Shown here piece after piece: positions 25,379 to 36,660 of a DNA stretch of 64,000 bases. This stretch comes from Cucumis sativus (taxonomy: Eukaryota > Streptophyta > Magnoliopsida > Cucurbitales > Cucurbitaceae). The notes beneath the pieces were generated by a model that saw only the letters and a program-made list of their open reading frames with translations, did no database searches and had not been told where the DNA came from. How positions within the stretch are numbered: the stretch's first letter is position 1; each line of letters starts with the position of its first letter. The stretch lies in contig NC_026659.2 of NCBI RefSeq assembly GCF_000004075.3, forward strand, positions 6,572,001-6,636,000. The letters run 5' to 3'. The position numbers and the translations under genes were made by a program.

Positions 25379-25842
25379 AAATTTTGGTTTTAGTTACAAG
25401 AAATGTATACACAAAAACACACCTTTTCATTAACGAGGAGTTTCTTGTAGTCTTAGCGAGCGGATTGGTGTACATTGTTCGTGATGGTCTTGTAAACTCT
25501 TTCATCGAGCGCTTTGAAACTTAGTATTCAATAAAATCTACTTGCATATTTTACACGATCTGTAGAAGAATTATTCTCAAATGTGATTGCAAATTTACAA
25601 GGAAGCGAACTGTTGTTATTAAACTTATATAACTAATACCCAGCAGATATGGAAAACTAACATAACTAGAGTTCTAGTCATTTTACTTGTCAAAGTAGAA
25701 AAAAAAATTGGCCTTAAAACAAAATATGAGCTCTTTGTTTTTCTCTTGAGAGGCCAACTACATTAAATTCTAAGACAAAAACACCCTTAAAAGAATTAAA
25801 AGAATCACACACTTAAATTCTACACTACAAGCCCTTTTCTTT

Positions 25843-28467
25843 TCACTCACTTGTTGAAGGGGCTCCTCCTCCTCCTCCTCCTATTCCTATTCCATCATCC
25901 CCAGAACTTGGAGCAGTTTCTGGCCTTATCTCTTCCAGTTGTTGCAAAACTTGTTGAACTTCCGGTCTCGCTGACGGTGAAGGGTCGACACAATGCAAAG
26001 CGAGTTTCAGAGTGTTTAGTAACTCATCTCCAATGGTAGATGCATCTCTCATCAGTTCCAAATCAAAAACTTCATTAGTCCACTCCTCTTTGACTATCGA
26101 TGCGACCCATTGAGGTAAATCAACTCCGTTCATGGCTTCACCGGGGGACTTACCAGTCAAGAGTTCCAATATGATGACTCCAAGGCTGTAAATATCGGTT
26201 TTTGTGTTTGCTTTCTTCAACTTTGAGAGTTCTGGTGCTCGGTACCCAAGTGCCCCGGCTGTTGCTATTACATTTGAGCTTGCAGCTGCTGTCATCAACC
26301 TTGACAAGCCAAAATCTGCAATCTTAGCGTTTATGTACTCATCTAGTAGAATGTTGCTTGATGTCAGGTTTCCATGGATGCTGTTCTCGTGCGTGTGAAG
26401 GTGACACAGGCCACGTGTCATACCCTGAGCTATCTTCATCCTTGTTGGCCAATCGATGGACGTGTCCGGTCCACGAGCTGTAGATTTCAAATAGAGTTAA
26501 GAGTAAACAAGCTTGCCAGTAAATACATAAGCTTAAGATGTGAAGTATGAAATTTGCAATTACTTACCATGCAGGAACGTCGCGAGACTTCCATTCGGCA
26601 TATAATCGAAAACGAGAAGCTTCTCTCCTTTGGGTCCCAAGTAATAAGCTCTTAAAGCTAATAGATTTGGATGTCTGATCTTGCCAAGTATGTTGACCTC
26701 TGCTTCAAATTCCTTTTGGCTTTTAGTGATTTTCTCTCTCAATCTCTTCACCGCAACTTGATTTCCATCCTCCAACGTGGCCTTGTAAACAGTCCCATAA
26801 GTACTCTTTCCCATTATTTCTGCTGTTGCACACAAAAGATCATCTGCTGTGAAGACCGTTTGCCCGTCGAAATGGACGAGCTTCCCACCAGCATCCCCAC
26901 CTCCAGCCGCTTCAACTTCACTGCTAGTCGGGGGGACGCCCTTCTCGGCCCTCGCAGCCCCAGCTGCTCCAGCTTCACCACCATCCTTCCCTTTTGAAGC
27001 AGCCCTTTTCCTTATCAAGCAGCAGAGCAATATAAAGAAAACTATAACCAATACCAGAAGGAGGGCTCCTGCTGCTATGAGGATTATATCTTTAGTACTT
27101 AACTTCCGATGTCGGGTTGTCGAACTTTCTGGTGGAGGAGCAGGAGCTTCTTGAGAAGGGGCTGGGGACGGGCACAGAATTGAACCACTGAACCCACAGA
27201 GCTGAAGGTTCCCAACAAAGGAACTTGCATTGAATTTTTCAGCGAGAGCTCGAGGAACCGAACCCGAAAGGTTGTTGTATGAGACATTTAAGGATTGAAG
27301 ACCTTGCAAATCAGCAAGGGAAGCTGGAATTTCTCCACTTAGATTGTTCTGAGATAAATCAAGTTGTTTAAGTGTTGAAACGTTCCCTAAAGTTTCAGGA
27401 ATTTGACCATTGAATCTGTTTCTACTCAAGTTGAGTATAGAGAGGTTTCTCAATCTATCAAAACTTTGGGGCATACTTCCATTAAGGAAATTATTAGAAA
27501 CATCCAATGTTTTGAGCAGAGAAAGCCTACTAATTTCTTCAGGAATGCCACCATTTAACCTATTGTGGCTAAGGGAAATCACTTGAAGCTCACTTAACTT
27601 ACTTAAAGAAGTTGGTATGGTACCTGAGAGGAGATTGCCATCAAGAGTCAGAGACTTGAGCTGAAACACACGGTTTTGCTCGTCACCACCCCAAGAGTCT
27701 GGAATGCTGCCTGAGAGATTGTTATGTTGAAGGTCAAGGAAAGTAAGGGACACCGAACGAGTAAGAGTAGTTGGAATCGGACCCGAAAGCGAGTTCAAGC
27801 TCAAGTTAAGCCAATAAAGCTTGGTGGAGTTAGCCAAAGTAGGTGGTATTGTTCCAGTGAGCAAATTGTTACTAATGTGAAGTGTTTGAAGTACGGGACA
27901 AAGTCCCAATGAAGCCGGAATCGAACCCGAAAGTCGATTATTGAATAACTGAACCCCTCTAAGATTTGGAAGAAGCCCCAATGAAGAAGGGATTGATCCA
28001 CCAATAGAGTTATCATGTAAACTAAGCTTCCTAAGTGCTTGAAGTTGGCCAATCTTCTCAGTGATTCTACCTCCTAATCCCTTCCATGGAAGCTGTATTA
28101 CAATAACTTGTCCCTTGGCACATTTAATCCCAGCCCAACCACCAGAACAAGCCCCAAATCCACTATCATTCCAACTCTTCAAAAACCCTTTGGGATCATC
28201 AAGCTCTTGCTTAAATGCCTGAAGGGATTGGAAATCAGCTTGAGTCACAACCACACCATCCCAATCCTGACTCAGAACAGGAACCAAATTAAGCAACAAA
28301 AGCAACAAAACAAACACGTTAGGGTTTTGTCTCAGATTCTTCCATTTCTCCTTCTTCTTAGGTGAAAAACAGAGCACATCAAGACACAGGGTAAAGAAAA
28401 CCCCAAAATCCCCAAATGGGTATCTCGAAAAAGAGTTGAAATCAAATGGAGTTTGAGTTTTACCCAT
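25843..28467 (-). CDS. IMK2: LRR receptor-like kinase, IMK2/IMK3 type, probable pseudokinase
   Basis: This is a plasma-membrane receptor-like kinase related to Arabidopsis inflorescence-meristem kinases IMK2/IMK3. Two exons (28467-26568 and 26477-25843) give 844 aa. A hydrophobic signal segment is at about 51-66 after an N-terminal extension. The LRR cap has [18 protein letters not shown] and [10 protein letters not shown], followed by about a dozen plant-type LRRs (LxxLxLxxNxLxGxIP). A Pro-rich stretch precedes one transmembrane helix (about 461-485). The kinase has [11 protein letters not shown], invariant Lys at 574 (VAVKRL), and DFG at 688-690. The catalytic loop reads IHGNLTSSN: Gly669 and Asn670 replace the Arg and catalytic Asp of HRD, as in other family members, so catalysis is probably weak or absent. 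The C-terminus is Gly-rich. The only in-frame start gives the 50-residue extension before the signal segment. Confidence 0.92.
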
Positions 28468-28474
28468 AGAAAAA

Positions 28475-28680
28475 CTAAAGAAGAGCAGAGAGAAAGGTGA
28501 AAGAGGATGAAAAGAGCATAGGGAAAAGGAGAATGGAAGCAGAGGAAGAAGAAAGGGTTATGTAGAGAGGTCTATAAGAAATGAGGTTTTTCAGTGAAGA
28601 AAGAAGAAGAAAGAGCACGTGAATACCTGGAAGAGAGAGAGAGACACAAATGTCAGGTGGATGCAATAAGGGAGCAGAGG
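28475..28680 (-). promoter_or_regulatory. Pyrimidine-rich leader of the IMK2-like gene
   Basis: The plus strand is dominated by GA/AGAAG words and GAGAGAGAGAGAC near 28634-28650, so on the coding strand it is CT-rich. Such CT-rich leaders and Y-patches are common around plant transcription starts. No TATA box was identified with confidence. Confidence 0.4.
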
Positions 28681-28699
28681 CTCTTGCCTTGATTATCTC

Positions 28700-31600
28700 T
28701 CTTGTTTGATGAGCTTAACGGCTAGTTTTTTTGGGTTTGATTCTGAAACAGTTTATTGTGATTCTCTAGGGTTCAGGGTTGTTTTTATATTTTTGGGAAG
28801 AGGATTGATTGAAAATGGAGGAAGAGAGAGAGTTTTGAGGGATGGTGGTACTACCGCTCCTCTCCAACGGCTATGTCTTTTGTGTTTTCAGTAATGGGAT
28901 CCACCGGCTAAGGACATGAGAGAGAGAAACAAAGGATAAATTCCTTGGAAATAGTGCAATATTATTTTCAGTTTTGGGTTTTAAAACTAAACTTGGGTTC
29001 AAAATCATAACACTAAATTTCCATCTCATATATATATACACATTTGTATCCACATCTCTATATTTGATATCAACATAACCAAATTAATATTCATTACATC
29101 CTACAAAACTTTCAAACACTGAAACTAAACACCAAAATGTAATTTTAAATTTAACAGATAGATATGTTTATATTTATCTCTACTATATTAAAAGAAACTA
29201 CGTCCCAAAAATCTTTACATGAATATTTTGCTTTTATACTTTTTGTTAATTTTCACATTGCCCCTTGTTGAGTGATTGTGACTTTTTAAATATGGGTGTC
29301 TTTTTTAAAGACAATAGAAGTGACATTTGAGAGACCCTATATACGTGAGGTTTTCAATTTTTAATTTACATAATCAATTTATATATTTAAAAAATAAGTA
29401 CAATTGATGTTAGCGAGATGCGACTCCTTAAGATACGATACAATAGATACTACTTAGATGCATATATTCGACCCTTAACATGAACATTTGACTTCATGCT
29501 AACACTCTTTAAACATTAAATCAATGTCTATTATAACTTCCTAAAATTCAAGATTTCATTAAGATGTAAAGAAAGTGTATTCACGAAGAACTTGAGTATA
29601 ATAAGAAGTAGAAGTTATTTTAACTTAAAAGGATGAATCAAATGTGCAAAATTGAAGGTCTAAGTTTTGTTTTAGATAAATGGGGACCTACAAGCAAAGG
29701 ACATGAGAAGATACTTTTCCTTGGAAATGAAGTGAAGTTAGAAAAGTAGGAAAGAGAAGAGAGATTAGGATCTAAGTTTTTTTGTAGTTCAGTTCAGTTT
29801 GGTTGTTTGTTTATTTTTTATTTTTTAAACTCACCCAAATTTGGTTAGTTTTTATTTTTTTAAAAAACCCATTATATTATGTTCACTTTGTTGTTCATTT
29901 CTATTCATGTTGTCTACTTTTGTTCATGTTGTCTACTTTTGTTTAATGTTGTTATAGTTGTTTGTTAATTTTATATTGGGAGTTTTTGGGGTTTTGTGTG
30001 GATCTCTACTTTGTTTGAAAAAAAATATACAAAAACTATATGAGTTTGAATTCTCTTTTGTTATATAATAATGATATGCGTTTGAATTCACTTTTGTTTA
30101 TATATATTACAAAAATATTACTTTGAAGAGACGATATTTTTTAGTTTTTGAATATTTAAAAACAAGTATATTTAATCTTTAGATTTTTAAAATGAACATT
30201 TTTAGTCTTTAAAATTTGAGTAAAGTGTTACATATTTTATTTAAAATAATAAAAAATCACTTTGTATATAATCTCCTGCTAGAAAATTATATCTTAAAAC
30301 CCAAAATAAATTGGAGACTAAAAAGTCTACTTTCTACTTTTATCCAATGAGAAGTAAAAGATACATTTTGAATGGAGTTTCTACTTTTACCCATCGTAGT
30401 AATGTCTATTTTGATTTGTGTTCAACTCTAATTCCCCCATCATCAACTTGCGTTGAAAAAATGACAATATTTACTCAGTCCAGAGTTATACTAAAACCAT
30501 CAAATTCATGAGATCAAGAGATATCCTCTTTTTTCATATTTGCATAAAATTATTCTAATTATTTTATAAACCTTTCTCACAATCTTTACAAACATTCAAA
30601 AACATTACCTTTAATAAGGTAAAAAAAAGCTTTTTCCAAGTCTTTCTCTGAAAAGAACCGCCTTAAATTGAATGTCATAAATGTACTCATAGAGTAATTA
30701 CCCAGAAATGATACTTTAAAATAATGGAAATTTGATCCACAACACTAAATCACCACTAGACCATTTAGGACCTAATGAGTGATAGCATTTTATGAAAGGT
30801 CAAGAACGTCGAGAAGTTAAAGAGTAATTTCAAATTTTAAAATCTAGCAATCTTAGAATTAAGAATGGATGTATAATCTATTCAATCAATTTTCCTATCT
30901 TTGTATATTTCAACTTTAAATCAATTTTAACTTAGCTCTACCATACTTACTCAATTATTCCACTTCCCTTAAATCCACACAAATACTCAAGCACACCTTG
31001 CAACACCAACTTCGCAGTCTTTTGTGAGTGCTTGGACCAATCTCATAAGAAAGAAAATGTACTTGGCCATACAAAGTGTGGATGCAAAAAAGAAAAAAAG
31101 AAAAAAAAAAATCATAAGAAGTTAATAATTAATGTCTAGATAGGTTGTGATTATGGAGCTACAACCTCATAATTCACAGGTCTACTTACAAAGGCAAGAC
31201 AAACATTTAACATCTTCCCAACCAAAACTCAACAACCTTCGAAATTTATTCAAGGATATCAATTACAGAGGATTATTCACAGACAACAGGAATAAAATGG
31301 AGGAACTGATGCACTTATTATTTTTCCAGAATGGCAATAGTGACTTACTTATTCTACATGCTAATCAGCTTTCCCACAACTCCTTTTTTATTATTGTAAA
31401 ACACCATGCTTTCATTTATCAATATTAAGAAACCAGGCCAAGAAGTTTCCCAAGCCAAACCCAAACAAAAAGGTGCTCAAATCTACTACTCCAACATAAA
31501 TTTGAATACATCTTGACATTCTCATGGGTAGGAGGATTTTTTCTACTCCATGGTTATCAATCAAAAGCATCCAAGGACACATACAAGAACAGTAGACATA

Positions 31601-33690
31601 TACTGCTGGAATTACATCAAACTACTCAGGATACAATTATACCACGTTGACCCCAAATCCAACCTGAACTCCCAAAGGAAAATGAGGGGAGAAGAAAGAA
31701 TCACCCAGTTTCTAAGATTTTCAGGTCATTCAGTGTTAGCCCTATGAAACTGAAACAAGACACTCTAATCAACTCGTCCAGCTGAGTCCCCTGCAGGCGT
31801 TGATGGCAGACTGGATAAACTCAAATCCAGTCATCTACTCAATATAATCCTACACTATTGCCGTTTAGGCTACGTAAAGGTGCATCTTTTCTCAACTCAG
31901 TGTGAAGCGATTCAAGCCTAAGGCACCACACGACCAAATCAAAATATGTGACGCTTTGCTCAAGTAACCAGACATGTAAATGGGTGCGCTTCTACATCCA
32001 TATGATTTAGTCAACTTCACTAAGCCTATTTGCACGGGTATAATAAATTCTAATACCATGTGACTAAAGTTATCCTGAGTCAACTATACTTGATGGCACC
32101 CAATCCTAAAAGTAAAAAGAAAGTGCCAGTCAATTAACCCAGTGCATGCTTGTTCCCAAATCCTCAAGTTTAGAAGGAAACTACGTACAAACAATGCATG
32201 ATCTCAACACTTCCCATCACTTGCATGCACGTTGGCACTATGAGTATTACAATGTTCCTAAACTCTCAGACTACTCCACTTTGGGTTGCAAGTGATAGGA
32301 CATGACAATATATTTTCATTCATCTACATCACAATCCAATTCTAGCCAAATAAGCTATCTTGGCAAGGCCATGTGAAATTGGTAAGCTTGTGGTTGTATA
32401 ATAGGAAAAACCAACTTATTAAACTAAAATATGAGGTATTTGGAATTCAAACAAATTCTCAGAGTCAAAAGAAGCAGTGAACATGTGACTAAATTTTCCA
32501 CGAACTACTCAGCTCAAAAAAAAATTTCAACTAACTCAATTCTCACTATCACCCCCCCACCCACGATTTTCTCGCTCTTATTGCTACGCCTTGCACATAT
32601 TTTGTGCAAGAATATCTTTTATTGCACTTTCCTTCATTAGCTACCATGTCCATTCAGCCTTACAATGTACATCTTCTCACAATCACACTTCACATGTATT
32701 CACTACCTTTCTCTGCACCTGCAAGCTATAGCGAAGGACAATGTATATCCCATTTTTTGAAAGAATGGCTCTAACCTCAAAGCAAAACTCACATACAACA
32801 AAGTACAAAATCTATCCACTCAAAACAATTTCTTCAAATACTGACTGCTGTTTCAAAAACCATATGACTTATAAGAAGCTCAAAAGAGTACCACTGCCTA
32901 CAATTCGAAGGCAACAACTAAGAAAAGATAAGCTCGGATTATACATTCTAAGATGAATTGAACCCCTCTCCACAAAAGATCGATTCAAGTAAAAAAGATT
33001 CATATTTTCCACTGTATTATAGAATGCATGACAAGTAGAGAGGTCAGAGAAGAAAGTGATGTTGAATGAAAGTAAAACTATAAAAGATCCCAAATAGATA
33101 ACCTGAAGGGCAAGCAAACATCAATTTCACTACCTTCCAAGAAATCCAATATGAAAATGAATATAAATGGAAATGTAAACCCTGACACCCCTGCGAATAC
33201 ACATGATACACCAGTTTTTACTGCTGCCCAAGAAAGAACATAGGTACTAATAGGATTTGAAGCGCAGAACACAACCACAGTCACCCCTTCCTGCAACCCC
33301 ATAACTAGAGGAACATGAAAGAAAACAGACCCATGCTAATCAAACAATTGACATACTTCAAATTCCATTAGAAGTAAACAAGATCTGCAATTAAAAATGA
33401 ACATAGTAGCAAAGTACATGACAATGAGGGTTCAAGCGTTATCTAAAGAAATAAGAGGCTATAGAAAAAGAATTGCGTAATAATCGCCCTAAGTAATACA
33501 GACTCCAATTCATAAAATTGTTGTATATAGCGCAACTAAACAAAAATTTGACATATAAATTTTCAGCACATTATGAGAGAACAAACCCTAATCCAGTTCT
33601 TATAGATCACAAGAATTCAAACTGCAGAAAGAGTACAACAGGTAAGCCTAACCCATAATCAAACTGCCATCAGTTCGTTCATCAGGCGCC
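28700..33690. other. Long intergenic region, no gene supported
   Basis: From 28.9 to 30.6 kb the DNA is AT-rich and includes a Helitron-like terminus. From about 31.1 to 33.6 kb it is less AT-rich, has few long homopolymers and resembles transcribed non-coding or 3' UTR-like DNA, possibly downstream of the PRA1 gene. The frames in it (longest under 95 codons) lack similarity or codon bias. The word GCCTAAGGCACCACACGACC at about 31916 is shared with 17.55 kb. Confidence 0.4.
29177..29200 (+). mobile_element. Helitron-like 5' terminus
   Basis: TCTCTACTATATTAAAAG, preceded by A, fits the 5' end (TC...) of plant Helitrons and the A|T insertion preference. I could not find a matching CTRR end with a hairpin downstream, so only the terminus is proposed. 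Confidence 0.35.
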
Positions 33691-33704
33691 GATCATGATC
33701 TGGG

Positions 33705-34352
33705 CTATACACGCGCTGCAATTGCAGGACCTGCGGCTGAAGCAGCGGAGGCGGCGCCACCAAGAAATGACAGAAATCCTCCATTTACAGGCTCTTGATC
33801 GTCGAGGAAGAGATCCTCTGGAACCCTAAACGCACCATGAATGCACACAATGGCAAATCCAATCATCGACGCCGAAATCAGGAGCGATCCGACACTGGTG
33901 AGGAACACCACAATGACAGTAAGAACCCCCAACCCAACCAACGTTTCGAAATCAGAAAAAGTACGGCCCCGAATAACCAACGGCTGATCGGAAGGACGGA
34001 AAATGTAGAGAAAACACCAAGCCGCGAGGAGTGAAAGAAGAGTCAAGAGAGAAAACGGGTGGGAGAGAAGAGAAAAACCAAGAACAAGGGTAAAGAGAGT
34101 GATGTAATTGACACGAAAGTAGGAGAAGTTCTTGCGGATCCGGGAATAGGCTTCGGAGAGATTGTCCGGACGAGCCATAGAACTCCGGTCGACGAGCTCG
34201 GACCATGGGCGGCGGTGGGAGAAACCTTGGCGGACGGAGGAGGTTAAACGAGAGAGAAATGCCCGGAAGGCGGGAGTGGCGATCGGTGGTTGAGATGGAG
34301 CTCCGGTAGAGGATTGAGGGCCGGAGATCGGAAGTGTCGGTGGAGAAGCCAT
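33705..34352 (-). CDS. PRA1: PRA1 family protein (prenylated Rab acceptor)
   Basis: Small membrane proteins of the PRA1 family act in ER-Golgi/endosome trafficking and bind prenylated Rab GTPases. The single exon encodes 215 aa, typical for plant PRA1 proteins of the B group. The N-terminus is Pro/Ser-rich, followed by RPWSELVDRSSMARPDNLSE and RIRKNFSYFRVNY, the diagnostic PRA1 signature. There are two hydrophobic hairpins: about 90-125 (LFTLVLGFSLLSHPFSLLTLL) and about 145-185 (VGLGVLTVIVVFLTSVGSLL). The tail is acidic (EDLFLDDQEP) and then Ala/Gly-rich. I start at MASPPTLPIS. An in-frame ATG 19 codons upstream adds a non-conserved extension, and the chosen ATG has a purine-poor but family-consistent context. 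A truncated LTR in the same orientation begins about 480 bp upstream. Confidence 0.92.
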   Translation of the reverse strand: MASPPTLPISGPQSSTGAPSQPPIATPAFRAFLSRLTSSVRQGFSHRRPWSELVDRSSMARPDNLSEAYSRIRKNFSYFRVNYITLFTLVLGFSLLSHPFSLLTLLSLLAAWCFLYIFRPSDQPLVIRGRTFSDFETLVGLGVLTVIVVFLTSVGSLLISASMIGFAIVCIHGAFRVPEDLFLDDQEPVNGGFLSFLGGAASAASAAGPAIAARV

Positions 34353-34828
34353 GGATGTGGAGAGTGAGATCTGGCGGTGCGATTTGATATTTACACAATG
34401 GGGTTTCAAAGGAATTTAATTGTTCGTTCGTATGGAGACCCGAGGAAGAAAGGCTCTTCACGCGGTTTTGTCTAACACAACATATAGCTCTCTATCTTAT
34501 AATTTCAATCAAATCCTTTACTTTTAGCCTTCGGGTTTATTTTATTTTAATTACTAAAACCTTTTTTAAATCTTTTCAACTATTTGGATACCTCAAATGT
34601 TAACCAATCCAAAGCTTGAGTACTTCAATTGTTTGAGTTATTTGAATAGCTATCATCCTAGTTTTTACCATTTACCAACAAAAAAAAATATATTAAAATC
34701 ACACTTCAATATATACCCGATTAAAGTTGTCAACATTTTCACTTTTTTTCAATTTTAATGATTTTCATCATTTTCGAGCTTTAACTTGTAATCATATTTT
34801 TTATATTTAAATCATATTTAAACATAAA

Positions 34829-35567
34829 CTCTTTTCACGGATTAGAGTCGAACTATTACTTGCTCTTTTTCGAGTTCAAGAGCAAACTCAATCCTTTCCA
34901 TTGGTATCCAACCATCACAAAATGTTGAAACTTTAAAATCACACCGAAGAAAACTCTCTAGAATGAATGAGAGTAAACAATTTAATAAGAATTCTCTCAG
35001 GGACAAGATGAGAAAAATGAAATTTAAAAGTTTTAGAGAGAATAACAATGGTGACTTTGTGCAACTTTTTAGGATTATAAAATTATACAAAGTTGTTAAA
35101 ATTTTGGAAAAAAATGAAAGATCCAAACACAAATAATAATATAATAATATATCATCTTTAAAATAATCTATTCAAAATCCAATAAAAACAAGTTCACTAT
35201 CTTTTAAAAAAACTCGCACTTAAACGCAAAGATAAATAATAATATTAAATTTCTTTTCTTTTTAAAAGTTAATAAAAAACTGTCACATGTTACTCATCCA
35301 TTGCTTCAGGTGGTTTTTTCTAATTGGTTCAATTTGATTATTTGGCCGCCTCATCACTATCTTGGGTTTTTCCATTAAGTTCTTTTAGCAATATTTTCCT
35401 AGTTTCAACTCTAATTTGGGTGATTCAAGAGGCATAAGAATCCTTGTTCTGAGCTCTACGTTATGGATTATTCAAAATAATAAAATTATCAATAAAAAAT
35501 TCATATATGTTATCATCAAAACATTAATAAATTAATTAATTTGAGATTAAGAGCCTAAAAGCCAACA
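34829..35567 (-). mobile_element. Truncated copia-type LTR, related to the solo LTR at 62.3 kb
   Basis: Read on the minus strand it starts TGTTGGCTTTTAGGCTCTTA and has ATGTTTTGATGATAACA. It then contains GCCTCTTGAATCACCCAAAT, AACCAATTAGAAAA, CATTGTTATTCTCTCT and GCTCTTGAACTCGAAAAA. The same landmarks occur in the same order in the + strand LTR at 62264-63498. Similarity stops after AATCCGTGAAAAGAGT (about 34829), so roughly the last quarter of the LTR is missing. No internal retrotransposon sequence adjoins it. Confidence 0.8.
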
Positions 35568-36395
35568 ACAAACTTAGAACAATATGTTAGATTAGTTCAA
35601 ATAATTTGAATTAGAAAATGAGAGAAAAATTGACCAAGTGTGTTTGATATAGCTATTGGTTATCGGTTAATAGATATAGCTTTATGTAATTTAAATTGTA
35701 AAAAGTCAAAATATTGACTTTTGGTTTGGAAAATCAATGTTTGACTTTGACTAATATGTGAAAAAACCAATTTGTCATTTGCTAAGGTTAGTGAAAAAAT
35801 TCAACATTTTGTTGGATAATCCCACTAACTCACAGTGGGCTATGTAGATGCATGAAATGTGAACATCTCTCTTACTAATGGTTAGTGAAATGTAAGGTAT
35901 TGAGTTTTGGTTAACTAATTACATGCATTTATCCATGTAGATTATTTAAAGGGTTGTTTTCCAAATGTTGAAAAACTTTTAGTCCAATTTTATTTTCTTT
36001 CAAAATAACTCACCAAAGAATTTGATTCCCAAATATTGTGATCATCCTCCAATTTCCATCTCTCTCAAATCCTTCACACATTGGATCCCACAACCCAGCT
36101 CTGCGTTTGAAGAATAGCGAGTCAACATTAATGGTCGTCCAAGTTCGAGTTAAGAAATTCGGAAGCTGCAATGTTAAGATTTTAATTAAACCCTAATAAG
36201 ATTAGATGCATTTAAAGTAATAATTTGATCCGCTTTCTACTGCACATGTCTAATTTCCCATCACTTAAAAGACTATCGTTGTCACTTATTAATGCAAGGC
36301 TATTGTCTAGAGGATCAATTAGATCCTTACTCTACTTCTAAAAACCTTATAATAAATTTGCACCTTCTCACAAAGTTTTATTGTGTAATATTTCC
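35568..36395. other. Spacer, no gene seen
   Basis: The DNA is AT-rich with phrases such as AAGTGTGTTTGATATAGC near 35637 that resemble a MITE end. I could not pair it with a second terminus. There is no coding evidence. Confidence 0.35.
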
Positions 36396-36399
36396 ACAG

Positions 36400-36660
36400 A
36401 GTTTGAATCCATGTTTTTCCATCGAGCTGTCAAACTTTCATCTTGGATAGCAGCCATAGATGATGAAATTGCAGCAATGGAAAGAACCCAGACTTGGAGT
36501 GTAGTTCCTTTACCTCATGGGCATCATGAGGTTGGATACGAATGAGTATACAAATGAGTTTACAAAATCAAATATGATGTTGATGAGACAATGGATAGAT
36601 ATAAAGTGCGATTAGTGGTAAAGAGGTATAATCAACGAGAAGGTATCAATTTCATTACCC
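36400..36660 (+). pseudogene. Ty1/copia reverse-transcriptase fragment
   Basis: Translation gives AVKLSSWIAAIDDEIAAMER, TQTWSVVPLPHGHHEVGYE, then a stop where the family has a Trp codon (KWVYK region). It continues with KYDVDETMDRYKVRLVVKRY and NQREGINF after small frame changes. This is the N-terminal part of the copia RVT_2 domain. Stops and shifts make it non-functional. No gag or integrase adjoins it on this strand. Confidence 0.75.

Noticed and set aside
33078..33302. 74-codon minus-strand frame downstream of PRA1, partly hydrophobic
   Set aside because: No family resemblance, no conserved start context, and located where a PRA1 3' UTR or spacer is expected.
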